NCBI GenBank assembly: GCA_002471665.1 | Contig: DKQK01000025.1 | Coordinates: 342,920 to 406,919 of the forward strand | Direction: 5' to 3' | Source: Gammaproteobacteria bacterium UBA7310 | Lineage (GTDB): Bacteria > Pseudomonadota > Gammaproteobacteria > Pseudomonadales > Ketobacteraceae | DNA length: 64,000 nt | In this document: positions 26,581-35,547 of the stretch, piece after piece | Position numbering within the stretch: the stretch's first letter is position 1 | Layout: every line of letters begins with the position of its first letter | The notes under the pieces: model-generated | What the model saw: the letters and a program-made list of their open reading frames with translations, nothing else | The model's database searches: none | Told to the model about the DNA's origin: nothing | Position numbers and translations under genes: made by a program

Positions 26581-27918
26581 TTACCGGATTTGTATGATCG
26601 TCTGCGTTACGGCGTTGGCCGTTTCGATGGATTTGGCATTGGCCTGAAAGTTCCGTTGTGACGTTATCAATGTGACCAGTTCTTTGGTCAGATCGACGTT
26701 GGAGGTTTCCAACGCACCGGATTGAATCAAACCAAAACTCGAGGTTCCTGCCTCACCGGGAATCGGCTCGCCCGAAGCGGTGGATGAGCGCCAGGTTGTG
26801 TTACCGATCTGCAACAGGCCCTGCGGATTGGAGAACCTGGCTAATGCCACCTTACCTACCGCCGTGGTCTGACCATTGGAGTAAGTCGCCTGAATGACAC
26901 CTTGATCATCCACACTCAACCCGGTCAGACGCCCAATGGTAAAACCATCCTGGGATAATGATGACACGGAAAACGGAGATGCAAACTGGGTCGGCGTATT
27001 ACCGGCAAAGTCAAAGTACACCTGTTGCGTGGTATCGGCACCATTGTTAAGGAACGAAAACTGATCGGTATAAATGCCCGTTGCCGGATCGGTTCCCTGA
27101 AACACACCCTGTGAATCAAAGGAAAGTACACCATAAGGCACACCACCGGCATTCACTTCCGAACTGGGTGCTCCGCCGACCCCGTCATAAACGTCGACAA
27201 TGTTCACACCACCGGTATCGTCCGTTACCGTTAGAAACACGCCCCAGGTATTCTGGTTACCGCTGGTACCCAGATTGGGCTCCTTAACAAAATACGCCGT
27301 TGCAATATGAGAATCACCCAGACTGTCGTACAGGGTAATGGAAGTCGACGCCGAATAGGTATTGGCGTCGGTGGGATCGAAGACATCCACACTGAGATTA
27401 CTGGCGTTGGCAGGCAAGTTTACACCAATCTCAACTTCAGCCGTGGACTGGGGTGCACCCGCAGTGTCCGGTAACTGTAATGGTGTGGTACTGGAGAGGG
27501 CTGTTGCCGTGACCGATCCATCATCGTTCACCGGAAAAACCTGCAGATATTGATTGGCGGAGTTCACCACAAAGCCGTTTTCGTCCACCCCAAAGTTGCC
27601 CGCCCGGGTGTACACACGCTCCTGGCTGATCTGATCCGGAGACAGCACGAAAAAGCCTTCGCCACTGATGGCCAGATCCAGCGCCTGGGAGGTAAAATCC
27701 AGGTTGCCCTGATCAAACAGTTGCTGCACCTGTTGTAACAGCACGCCATTACCAACCGCAGTATCGCTGTTACCGAAGGCGGAATTTGCATAAATATCAC
27801 CAAATGCAGTCCGCGATCCTTTAAATCCGGTGGTCTCGACATTTGCAATATTGTTGCTGGTTACGTCCAGCTGCGCTTGCGCCGCATTCAACCCACTTAA
27901 CGCAATATTAAAACCCAT
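26581..27918 (-). CDS. flgE: Flagellar hook protein FlgE
   Basis: FlgE is the hook subunit, 445 residues. The N-terminal motif (VTSNNIANVETTGFKGSRTA) and the C-terminal motif (VDLTKELVTLITSQRNFQAN) are conserved. The central surface region carries TAYFVKEPN, typical of FlgE. It is the last gene of flgBCDE and is followed by a strong terminator. Confidence 0.97.
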   Translation of the reverse strand: MGFNIALSGLNAAQAQLDVTSNNIANVETTGFKGSRTAFGDIYANSAFGNSDTAVGNGVLLQQVQQLFDQGNLDFTSQALDLAISGEGFFVLSPDQISQERVYTRAGNFGVDENGFVVNSANQYLQVFPVNDDGSVTATALSSTTPLQLPDTAGAPQSTAEVEIGVNLPANASNLSVDVFDPTDANTYSASTSITLYDSLGDSHIATAYFVKEPNLGTSGNQNTWGVFLTVTDDTGGVNIVDVYDGVGGAPSSEVNAGGVPYGVLSFDSQGVFQGTDPATGIYTDQFSFLNNGADTTQQVYFDFAGNTPTQFASPFSVSSLSQDGFTIGRLTGLSVDDQGVIQATYSNGQTTAVGKVALARFSNPQGLLQIGNTTWRSSTASGEPIPGEAGTSSFGLIQSGALETSNVDLTKELVTLITSQRNFQANAKSIETANAVTQTIIQIR

Positions 27919-27933
27919 GACTTTCTCCTGCTA

Positions 27934-28614
27934 TCAACGTACTTCTTGAATTTCACTGGACTCAACCTGACCAATACCATTCAGGTTAAGCAACATCCCG
28001 CCTTGATTATCCACAATACTGACACTGTTAACCCGGCTGTACACGCTGGTCACCAGCGCTTCATTCTCACCGGACAATGTCCCTTCTATCGAAATTGAAT
28101 ACAGTCCTTCCGGCAAAGGCTCACCCAGATTATTGGCGCCATCCCAACTGAACGGCGTTTCCGCGCTGCCGATATTCCCAAGATCACGATTTGCCACCAC
28201 CTGCCCGCTGGCATCTTTCACGATCATCATTACATCTCCGGAGGCCTGGCCTTCCTCAATGGTGCCACTGATCCGGCCACCGTTTTCCAGATAGCCGACC
28301 TGCCCGGGTATCAACACTTCACGGCCCACCAGCGCCGTTGCCTGCAAGGCCTGACTCGAGCGATACATGGAACCGATATCCTGCACTGTACTATTCAGAT
28401 TCTGGATACCTTCCAACGAACTGAATTGCGCCAGTTGCGCAACAAAGTCGGTTTGATCCGTGGGCTTGAGTGGATCCTGATTTTCGATCTGAGCCAGCAA
28501 CAGTCGCATGAACATGTCCTTGTCCGACTGGGATTGAGATTTTTCCGTTTCCGGCTGATTACTGAATGCCAAATCACTCAATACACTGTTCGCTTGAACA
28601 CCATCAATCGCCAT
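27934..28614 (-). CDS. flgD: Flagellar hook scaffold protein FlgD
   Basis: FlgD caps the growing hook and is lost afterwards. It is 226 residues. The family hallmark DMFMRLLLAQIENQDPLKP is near the N-terminus, followed by TDFVAQLAQFSSLEGIQNLN and a C-terminal FlgD Ig-like/tudor part (ETPFSWDGANNLGEPLPEG). It is 15 bp before flgE and 12 bp after flgC. Confidence 0.97.
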   Translation of the reverse strand: MAIDGVQANSVLSDLAFSNQPETEKSQSQSDKDMFMRLLLAQIENQDPLKPTDQTDFVAQLAQFSSLEGIQNLNSTVQDIGSMYRSSQALQATALVGREVLIPGQVGYLENGGRISGTIEEGQASGDVMMIVKDASGQVVANRDLGNIGSAETPFSWDGANNLGEPLPEGLYSISIEGTLSGENEALVTSVYSRVNSVSIVDNQGGMLLNLNGIGQVESSEIQEVR

Positions 28615-28626
28615 GACTCCCCCTCC

Positions 28627-29070
28627 TTATCGACCCAGGCTCAATACTTGCTGCATCATCGTCTTGGCTGATGTCATCACGTCCACGTTGGTCTGAAAGG
28701 CACGTTGGGCGCTGATCATATTGGCCATCTCTTCAACCACATTCACATTGGGATAGGCTACGTAACCGTTATCATCCGCCATGGGGTGATCGGGCTCATA
28801 ACGCATCTGCAACGGTGCATCGCTTTCCACCACGCCCTGCACACTCACACCGCCACCCACATCCATTTGCCTGGCGCTGAAATCAAACGGCTGATTTGAC
28901 ATGGCGGCTTGCAATTGGGCTTTAAAAATCGGTTCCCTGGCGCGATAAGTTTCATCCGTATTGCTGCTGACACTTTCAGCGTTGGCAATATTGGAGCTGA
29001 TGGTGTTCAGGCGCACGGTCTGTGCACTCATTCCGCTACCGGCAACGTCAAATATATTCATCAAAGACAT
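28627..29070 (-). CDS. flgC: Flagellar proximal rod protein FlgC
   Basis: FlgC is a rod subunit of 147 residues with LNTISSNIANAESVSS near the N-terminus and PNVNVVEEMANMISAQRAFQ near the C-terminus. It begins 2 bp after the flgB stop, so the two rod genes are coupled. Confidence 0.97.
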   Translation of the reverse strand: MSLMNIFDVAGSGMSAQTVRLNTISSNIANAESVSSNTDETYRAREPIFKAQLQAAMSNQPFDFSARQMDVGGGVSVQGVVESDAPLQMRYEPDHPMADDNGYVAYPNVNVVEEMANMISAQRAFQTNVDVMTSAKTMMQQVLSLGR

Positions 29071-29072
29071 AA

Positions 29073-29477
29073 TTAATCTCCTCGGATCGCCGACATCAGG
29101 GATTTCACTTTGCCGTTGAGAAACTCAAAGGCTGCCTGGTACTCCATGGTGTTGCGCACGAACTCGGTTTTCTCCTGTTGCGCATCCACAGTGTTTCCGT
29201 CGATTGCCGGGTTTATGGGATTGCGGAATTTCAGACCGGTGATCGTATCCGCCTGGGATACGGTGGAAAAATGGTTTGCGTCGCTGGTTTGTACCGACAC
29301 CAGGTCACTTCCCTCACCCAGACGCTGCCTGAGCATTTGCTGAAAATCGATATCACGGGCCTTGTAACCGGGGGTATCCGCGTTCGCAATATTGTTGGCC
29401 AACACATTGGCTCGCTGCGAACGCAACTCCAGTGCATGCTGGTAAAGCTCCATGTGTTTGTCGATGCTGATTGCCAT
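29073..29477 (-). CDS. flgB: Flagellar proximal rod protein FlgB
   Basis: FlgB is a rod subunit, 134 residues from the ATG at 29477 (AAGAGGG site 5 bp upstream). The motif RANVLANNIANADTPGYKAR is conserved. The 10-codon upstream extension is left out because it lacks a ribosome site. It is the first gene of flgBCDE and follows a perfect sigma-54 promoter. Confidence 0.96.
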   Translation of the reverse strand: MAISIDKHMELYQHALELRSQRANVLANNIANADTPGYKARDIDFQQMLRQRLGEGSDLVSVQTSDANHFSTVSQADTITGLKFRNPINPAIDGNTVDAQQEKTEFVRNTMEYQAAFEFLNGKVKSLMSAIRGD

Positions 29478-29542
29478 ATCGCCCTCTTGTCTTGGATTCT
29501 GCGCCATAAAACCGGCAATTCAGAATAGGATAAGAGCAATAA

Positions 29543-29558
29543 AGCAACCCTTGTGCCA
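29543..29558 (-). promoter_or_regulatory. Sigma-54 promoter of flgBCDE
   Basis: On the minus strand TGGCACAAGGGTTGCT, a full match to the -24/-12 consensus. It lies 66 bp before the flgB ATG. Confidence 0.93.
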
Positions 29559-29652
29559 TTGCTTCTAACAGTAACAGTTTCAATAAGTTAAGGGATTTCA
29601 GGTGAGAAATGTGACGGTAATGCGGCAAAGGATTACCGAGGGCGGCAAGCAC

Positions 29653-30498
29653 CTACTTCTTTACGTAGACGACACCGGGTGTGTAGTAGCGGATTTCAAA
29701 CAGGTCGTTCAACCCTTTGGGCGTCTCGGATCCGCCCAGAAAAAGATACCCTCCAGGCTTCAGCACCCGATGAATGTTGGTGATGATCTGTTGCTGTAGT
29801 TCGCTGGAAAAATAGATCAGAACATTACGGCAGAACACCACGTCAAATTTGCCGATGGTAATAAAGTTTTCTTTCAAGTTAATGGGGCGAAATTCAATGC
29901 GTTTGCGAATATCCGGTTTGATTTCCCAGCTGCCATCAGCATTGGCCTTAAAATGCAGGTTCAGACGCTCATCCGACATCCCCCTCTTCAGGGCCAGGGG
30001 TTCATAGATCCCTTTGCGCGCCTGATCCAGGATGCGGCTCGAAATATCCGTGGCCAGAACTCTCACCTGCTTATTGGCCAGGATCATACTACGGCGGCGC
30101 ATTTCCTCAACACAGATGGAGATGGAGTAAGGCTCCTGTCCGGAGGAGCAGGCTGCACACCAGATAGCAATCTCACCCGGATTCCTGGCCAGCTCAGGCA
30201 ACAGGTTGTCTTGCAGAAAAGTGAACGGATGCCGATCCCGGAACCACAGGGTCTCATTGGTGGTCATGGCATCGATGACATCCTGACGCAGGGACCGGTT
30301 TCCTGCTCGATCAATCTCACGCACCAGATCGCCCAAAGATTGAATATTCCGATCTTTCATTAACTTACGCAGACGGCTGTCGATCAGATAGTTCTTATTG
30401 TCTCCCAGCATGATACCGCAGGCAGACTCAAGATATTGACGAAACAGGAGATATTCTCCATCGCCAAAGCGAGAGTTATCACGGGAAGAAAACACCAT
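29653..30498 (-). CDS. cheR: Chemotaxis protein methyltransferase CheR
   Basis: CheR methylates glutamates of chemoreceptors using S-adenosylmethionine. It is 281 residues: an N-terminal helical domain, then the SAM-binding fold with IWCAACSSGQEPYSI (motif I), VRVLATDIS, and FDVVFCRNVLIYF. It starts 28 bp after cheV and ends 176 bp before flgB, the same arrangement as in Pseudomonas. Confidence 0.96.
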   Translation of the reverse strand: MVFSSRDNSRFGDGEYLLFRQYLESACGIMLGDNKNYLIDSRLRKLMKDRNIQSLGDLVREIDRAGNRSLRQDVIDAMTTNETLWFRDRHPFTFLQDNLLPELARNPGEIAIWCAACSSGQEPYSISICVEEMRRRSMILANKQVRVLATDISSRILDQARKGIYEPLALKRGMSDERLNLHFKANADGSWEIKPDIRKRIEFRPINLKENFITIGKFDVVFCRNVLIYFSSELQQQIITNIHRVLKPGGYLFLGGSETPKGLNDLFEIRYYTPGVVYVKK

Positions 30499-30526
30499 GT
30501 CAGTATTTTGTCATCCTTGAATGAAA

Positions 30527-31474
30527 CTATTCAGAACGCTGTTCAAGGGCTTTGCTAACACGCTCCTGAACCAGGTCAGCCAGGTTATCGGGTTTAAACT
30601 TGGCAAGAAAATTGTCTGCCCCTACCCGCTTCACCATGGCTTCGTTAAATATTCCGCTCAGTGATGTGTGCAGCAGCACATGCAAATTCTGAGTGCGGGG
30701 ATCTTCCTTGATTGATGCCGTTAATGTGTAGCCGTCCATTTCCGGCATTTCGATATCGGATATCAACATGATATAACGATCCGTGATGGATTCACCTGCA
30801 TCGATGATCTCACGGATATGATCCAACGCCTGACGCCCGTCCGCCACCACATGGGTTTTAACGCCGACCTTCTCGACACAGCGTTTGATCTGCTTTCTTG
30901 CCACACTGGAATCATCGGCGATCAAAACTGCCAGTTCACTGGTACTGGCCTGACTGATGGTTTCCGGCCGAATCACTTCGGCTGAAATTTCCTCATGCAT
31001 GGGTGATACTTCGGACAGGATTTTTTCGACATCAATAATTTCAACGATTCGGTTGTCCAGCTCGGTTACCGCCGTCAGATAATTGCCCCGACCGGCCCCT
31101 TTTGGTGGTGGGTGAATGCTCTCCCAGTTAAGGTTGACGATACGTTCAACCGACTTCACCAGAAACCCCTGTATCGCCATATTGTATTCCGAAATAATGA
31201 CAAAGCAGTTCTGGATATCATCCAGGGGCGCATTACCCATGGCCAGGTTCATATCCATAACGGATATGGTGCCACCCCGGATGTGGGCGATGCCCCGCAC
31301 CACAGGGTTGCGTTGCGGGATCTGGGTTAACTTGGGACACTGCAGCACTTCGCGAACCTTGAAAACGTTGATCCCATAGATCTGATCATCGCTCAATCGA
31401 AACAACAGCAACTCCAACCGGTTCTGACCCACCAGTTGTGTTCGTTGATCGACTGTATCCAGCACCCCGGCCAT
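30527..31474 (-). CDS. cheV: Chemotaxis coupling protein CheV
   Basis: CheV links receptors to CheA and buffers phosphate. It is 315 residues: a CheW-like domain (about 20-155) fused to a receiver domain (180-305) with Asp240 in LISDIEMPEMDGY. It is divergent from flgA with a 128-bp shared promoter region. No clear sigma-28 box was found on its side. Confidence 0.95.
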   Translation of the reverse strand: MAGVLDTVDQRTQLVGQNRLELLLFRLSDDQIYGINVFKVREVLQCPKLTQIPQRNPVVRGIAHIRGGTISVMDMNLAMGNAPLDDIQNCFVIISEYNMAIQGFLVKSVERIVNLNWESIHPPPKGAGRGNYLTAVTELDNRIVEIIDVEKILSEVSPMHEEISAEVIRPETISQASTSELAVLIADDSSVARKQIKRCVEKVGVKTHVVADGRQALDHIREIIDAGESITDRYIMLISDIEMPEMDGYTLTASIKEDPRTQNLHVLLHTSLSGIFNEAMVKRVGADNFLAKFKPDNLADLVQERVSKALEQRSE

Positions 31475-31499
31475 ATAAAACTCCGCGCTAACCGTTTTA

Positions 31500-31515
31500 C
31501 GGCATAACCTTTGCT
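31500..31515 (+). promoter_or_regulatory. Sigma-54-like promoter of flgA
   Basis: CGGCATAACCTTTGCT has GG and GC 10 bp apart and a TTGCT -12 element, with one mismatch at the first -24 base. It lies 87 bp upstream of the flgA ATG. Confidence 0.7.
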
Positions 31516-31602
31516 TGATTCACACTAACAGCCAATCCGTCAAAATGGCGGCACTTGACTGTTTTTACTCACCATTCATTCAGAATAGGTCAAATTGGAT
31601 AA

Positions 31603-32331
31603 ATGAACAGTCAGCGAGAACAAATTATGTTTTGTATTCGTCAGGGGCTCGTCATAGGGCTTTTGGGGCTGCTGAGCATCACCACTACCCAGGCCGCAAG
31701 CGGCAACATTCAAGAGCAGATCGATGAAGCCATCAACCTTTACATCAGTGAAATTCAGGATGGCAACTACCAGGAAATCAAGGTTCAGATTCAGCCTATC
31801 GACTCCCGTTTACGGTTGGCCAGTTGCAGCGAACCTCTGCACCTGAAACATCGCCCCCGCAACCGCACAGCGGGCAGACTCACCTTCAAGATCAGCTGTG
31901 ATGGTGCCGACAGCTGGGCAATTCATGTCCCGGTACAGGTGCAAGCCTTTGATCAGGTGGTGGTTTCCGACATGCCCATTGCCAAGGGCACCCACCTCAC
32001 CACCTCGGATCTGCGCTTGGAGTTGGCCGACGTTTCTTTGTTGTACACGGGCTATTTCAAGTCCATGACAGAGCTGGAAGGCTTTGTGGCACGCCGCCCC
32101 ATTCCAGCCGAACAGATCATGAGTCCGGCGCTGGTGGACCCCGCGAAAATGGTCAATCGCGGCGAAAAGGTCATGATCATCGCCGAAGGCCCGGGGATCA
32201 GTATCCGGGCCAGCGGTAAAGCCATGGAAGATGGTGCCTACGGTGAACTGATCCGGGTCAAGAACACCAACTCCAACAAAGTGGTGGAAGGGCGTATTAC
32301 TGCCCCGGGACTGATTAAAGTGAGCCTGTGA
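31603..32331 (+). CDS. flgA: Flagellar P-ring assembly chaperone FlgA
   Basis: FlgA is a periplasmic chaperone for FlgI. It is 242 residues with a signal peptide (LVIGLLGLLSITTTQA) and an SAF-type domain; VQIQPIDSRLRLASCSEPL and VNRGEKVMIIAEGPGISIRA are family motifs. The ATG at 31603 has a weak site; an in-frame ATG at 31627 with GAGA 9 bp upstream is an alternative that keeps the signal intact. Confidence 0.93.
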   Translation: MNSQREQIMFCIRQGLVIGLLGLLSITTTQAASGNIQEQIDEAINLYISEIQDGNYQEIKVQIQPIDSRLRLASCSEPLHLKHRPRNRTAGRLTFKISCDGADSWAIHVPVQVQAFDQVVVSDMPIAKGTHLTTSDLRLELADVSLLYTGYFKSMTELEGFVARRPIPAEQIMSPALVDPAKMVNRGEKVMIIAEGPGISIRASGKAMEDGAYGELIRVKNTNSNKVVEGRITAPGLIKVSL

Positions 32332-32381
32332 ACGGCCGATATACTGGGTGGCACATTCGATAAAATTGTGTCTAAATTAGC

Positions 32382-32408
32382 TAAAGTTGCAGGGCTTACC
32401 GCCGATAA
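32382..32408 (+). promoter_or_regulatory. Sigma-28 (FliA) promoter of flgM
   Basis: TAAAGTTG, 11 bp, GCCGATAA, an almost perfect FliA promoter 40 bp before the flgM ATG. It implies that flgM is boosted when FliA is free. Confidence 0.92.
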
Positions 32409-32448
32409 CCAAGGTAAGAACGCAGTATTCAAGTGAAGGCGTAAAATA

Positions 32449-32760
32449 ATGGCTATGGAAATCAATGGCTTAAACAGCAATCAAACGAATACCAATAAGG
32501 CCAGGTCCGGCCAGACGGTATCCGATGCCAATGCTGATGCCAAAAAGTCCGACCAGACCAATACCAGTCAATCTGGCGAGACCGTCAAAATCAGTGCCGA
32601 AGCGCAGGCGCTTAACCGGCTTAGCCAACAGCTGGGATCAGATGCACCGGTTAACCAGGAAAAGGTTGAGGCATTACGTGCTGCGCTTGCTGATGGCAGC
32701 TACAAAGTAGACGCCCAATCCGTTGCCCGCAAAATGCTGGAGAGCGATGCTCAGTTCTAA
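32449..32760 (+). CDS. flgM: Anti-sigma-28 factor FlgM
   Basis: FlgM holds FliA inactive until the hook is finished, then is exported. It is 103 residues. The N-terminal half is disordered (Asn/Ser/Thr/Lys-rich). The C-terminal FliA-binding part has VNQEKVEALRAALADGSYKV and the final VARKMLE helix. A GAAGG site precedes the first of two close ATGs. Confidence 0.95.
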   Translation: MAMEINGLNSNQTNTNKARSGQTVSDANADAKKSDQTNTSQSGETVKISAEAQALNRLSQQLGSDAPVNQEKVEALRAALADGSYKVDAQSVARKMLESDAQF

Positions 32761-32899
32761 GCCCGGAACCCATCGCCCTCCCATTCCCTTCCCGTTCAGT
32801 CAACACTCAGTCAGCCCCCCGATCAATTGATAATTAACCAAACTCAGGCACGCTAATTGCTACTCCCTAACCATATGTCACCATGGTTGAGGAAAATGT

Positions 32900-33397
32900 A
32901 TGTCTAACCAGATTTCCCCTAAGGCCGCACAGCAGTTGTTACAGGCAATCGAACAGGATTTCAAACTGGCCCAGTCACTGAAAGCAATCTTGCAAGAGGA
33001 AAAGTCTATCCTCGAGCAGCGGCAATACGCTGCCCATCCGGCAGTACTGTCCCGCAAGACCCAGCTTTTGATGGAACTGGATCAGGCCGACTGTATTCGC
33101 CGTCAGGTAATGGCTGACATGGGGCTGCAACTGGACAAGAGCGGATTCGAGGTTTTCGTCCGTCACATTCCCAAAACCTGGCAGGAGCGTTTCGAAACCA
33201 GTTGGCAAAACCTGTCCGACGCCATGAATACCTGTGCCCGCCTCAACCGGATCAACGGTAAAATTCTGGCCCACTCGCAGCATTCCATGGAACGCCTGAT
33301 GTCCATCATAAAAGGCACGGCAAATCAGGTGTCCGTGTACCAATCCAATGGCCGCAAGAATCTGGAGGCGGCCCACCGTATGCTGGCAACTGCCTGA
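32900..33397 (+). CDS. flgN: FlgN family export chaperone
   Basis: FlgN binds FlgK and FlgL in the cytosol before export. It is 165 residues, mostly helical, with a GAGG site before the ATG. It has no sharp motif; the call rests on its position after flgM, its length and its helix content. The C-terminal YQSNGRKNLEAAHRMLATA fits the family. Confidence 0.85.
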   Translation: MSNQISPKAAQQLLQAIEQDFKLAQSLKAILQEEKSILEQRQYAAHPAVLSRKTQLLMELDQADCIRRQVMADMGLQLDKSGFEVFVRHIPKTWQERFETSWQNLSDAMNTCARLNRINGKILAHSQHSMERLMSIIKGTANQVSVYQSNGRKNLEAAHRMLATA

Positions 33398-33473
33398 TTT
33401 TAAAAGCCCGGGCAGTTAATCAGGGTTCTGCTAAAATACATTTAAGGTATCAATTCAGAGTACTGGAAGCGGT

Positions 33474-34241
33474 ATGATCCACGGTTTGCTGGATAAGCTG
33501 TTCGGTCATGAAGACAAACCGAAAGACGGCTCTCCCAAGAACATCAAACACGATCGCAACGAAATCGGAAGCTTACTGACCCTGTATCAGGATCAGAATC
33601 ACCTGATGACAGCCATGATCATGAATGCCGGGCAGCGCAAGATTGCCAAGCTCAGCACGGGCATCGTGTCGGTGGATGAAGCGGGCCAGCTGTTCGTAAC
33701 CGATGAGTTCCACCCCAGCGATCCAAACCCGTTATTAAGCGAAGGGATTACGGTTCAATTCTCGTTAACCCACCACGGTGTGCGCCACCAGTTTAACGCT
33801 GTGCACCTGCAAACCCAATCCACACCTGAGGGCGCCCGTCATCTTTTCAGGTTTCCTAAGGGCATAGAACAGATTCAACTGCGGGATGCCTTCCGCGTGA
33901 AGCTGAGTCAGGCCCACCCCATTAAAGTCACCCTGACCCACGCCGAGCACGCCGCCATCACCGGTACGTTGGCGGACCTGTCGGCCAGTGGTATGCGGGT
34001 GCGAATCGAAGGCCTGGTCACCCCCAAGCCGGTGCGGGGGGAAACCTACAGTTCCTGTCATTTGGTGCTCAGTGACGGCCACCCCATTGTGTGCGGCGCG
34101 CGCCTGATGCACTGGCAATACGATCCTGACCTGAGAGTTTCCTACCTGGGTGTTCATTTTGAGAACCTGGATGGCAATACTCAGCGGGCCCTGAACCGGT
34201 ATCTGACCGAGCTACAACGCAAACAACGCCAGCTCAGCTAA
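33474..34241 (+). CDS. YcgR-like PilZ flagellar brake protein
   Basis: A cytoplasmic c-di-GMP receptor, 255 residues. An N-terminal YcgR-type domain (about 30-130) is followed by a PilZ domain with the two c-di-GMP signatures: RDAFR (137-141) and DLSASG (168-173). It follows flgN on the same strand, 76 bp away. By family analogy it binds the motor and slows swimming when c-di-GMP is high; that is inferred, not shown. Confidence 0.9.
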   Translation: MIHGLLDKLFGHEDKPKDGSPKNIKHDRNEIGSLLTLYQDQNHLMTAMIMNAGQRKIAKLSTGIVSVDEAGQLFVTDEFHPSDPNPLLSEGITVQFSLTHHGVRHQFNAVHLQTQSTPEGARHLFRFPKGIEQIQLRDAFRVKLSQAHPIKVTLTHAEHAAITGTLADLSASGMRVRIEGLVTPKPVRGETYSSCHLVLSDGHPIVCGARLMHWQYDPDLRVSYLGVHFENLDGNTQRALNRYLTELQRKQRQLS

Positions 34242-34850
34242 TCAGTGGTTGCCGCCTCCGGGGGGCAGCCATTGAGGCAAATGCCGCCGCAAATCATCAG
34301 CTGTGTCGATATCCCAACGCTCAGCCAACACATGGAAATCACAACCACCTGCCAGCAAACGCTCCAGGGTCAGCCCCATTACCTCAGGGGTACCCCAGGG
34401 CATATCCCGAAACAGAAACGGCACCGGCTGGGTGGCCCCCACCAGCACATAACCACCATCACTGGCCGGCCCCACGACCACCGTCGATTGTTGCAGGGCC
34501 GTAAACGCAGCCTGCACATAACCGGCATCGATGGATGCCGCATCGGCGCCGACGATCACCACCCGATCATGACGGGCCAGGCCATGGCGCAATGCAAAGT
34601 CCATGCGGGTTCCCAGGTTCTGTCCCTGCTGCAGACAACAGTCCACGCCCAAAGCTTCGAAATACCCCAAGGCCCGGGCATCCGTGGTCCACACTTCCAC
34701 GGCGCCCACATTCGACTGCAACGCCATGGCGATCATGTGCTCACACAAACGCCGATGCAGCTGCAGTGCAAAGGCTTTGCCATGTGTTTTCGCAATCCGG
34801 GTTTTCACCTGGCCGATGACCGGGGCCTTGGCAAATATCTGTAACAACAT
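34242..34850 (-). CDS. TIGR04282-family glycosyltransferase (arsenosugar type)
   Basis: About 202 residues from the ATG at 34850, 4 bp after the preceding gene, with a GT-A-like nucleotide-sugar fold: LLQIFAKAPVIGQVKTRIAK at the N-terminus and VGPASDGGYVLVG as signature. This DUF2064 family is found beside ArsS and TIGR04283 glycosyltransferases. Its substrate has not been shown here. The stop abuts the convergent PilZ gene. Confidence 0.82.
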   Translation of the reverse strand: MLLQIFAKAPVIGQVKTRIAKTHGKAFALQLHRRLCEHMIAMALQSNVGAVEVWTTDARALGYFEALGVDCCLQQGQNLGTRMDFALRHGLARHDRVVIVGADAASIDAGYVQAAFTALQQSTVVVGPASDGGYVLVGATQPVPFLFRDMPWGTPEVMGLTLERLLAGGCDFHVLAERWDIDTADDLRRHLPQWLPPGGGNH

Positions 34851-34854
34851 AACC

Positions 34855-35541
34855 CTATCCGTAATACCACTGATGCAGCCGCTGCGGACTGACACCCACC
34901 CGAAAGGCCAGGCGCAACCACCACATCAACAAGACGGTTCGCACCACTCCGTGTTTCGTCCAACGGCGTGCCGACGTTATGACGGGGCCCTTAAAACAAA
35001 CCGGTGCCTGAAACTTACGGGCTCGCAAAGAGAAATCCACATCCTCCATCAGCGGATAATCAGTGAAGCCTTGCAGCTGATGGAAAAATTCCGCCCGCAT
35101 AAACAATGTTTGGTCGCCGGTGCACACGCCAGTCAGCGCCGAGCGTCGGTTGATAAACCAGGAAATCACGGAGTACGCCCGGCCGGGATGATCGAGGGCA
35201 ACATTAAAACGCCCCCAGAGCCCATGCCCCGACAGAAATTGTTGCATCTGAAGATTGAATGACTCCGGCAGCCAGGTGTCCGCGTGTAAAAAAACCAACA
35301 AAGGACCTGCGGACACAGCAGCGCCGGCATTCATCTGCCGCGCGCGACCGGATTCCGAAACCACAACAGTGACAGGAAAGCGCGCCAACAGTGCCCGGGT
35401 GTTGTCAACACTGCCGCCGTCACATACCACCACCTGCCAGCGGTTTTCCAACTTTACCAACAAATCCGCAAGCCAGTATTCCAAGCCCTGCGCTTCATTT
35501 AATACGGGAACAACAACCGTACCCAGGCAGCTTTCCGACAT
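34855..35541 (-). CDS. TIGR04283-family glycosyltransferase (arsenosugar type)
   Basis: A family 2 glycosyltransferase, 228 residues. The nucleotide-binding start is TVVVPVLNEAQGLEYWL, followed by VVVCDGGSVDNT. LLVFLHADTWLP contains the DxD-like metal site, and PLMEDVDFSLR contains the catalytic acidic motif. It sits 6 bp after arsS and 4 bp before the TIGR04282 gene. The trio is the standard arsenosugar-type set. Confidence 0.85.
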   Translation of the reverse strand: MSESCLGTVVVPVLNEAQGLEYWLADLLVKLENRWQVVVCDGGSVDNTRALLARFPVTVVVSESGRARQMNAGAAVSAGPLLVFLHADTWLPESFNLQMQQFLSGHGLWGRFNVALDHPGRAYSVISWFINRRSALTGVCTGDQTLFMRAEFFHQLQGFTDYPLMEDVDFSLRARKFQAPVCFKGPVITSARRWTKHGVVRTVLLMWWLRLAFRVGVSPQRLHQWYYG

Positions 35542-35547
35542 GGCCTA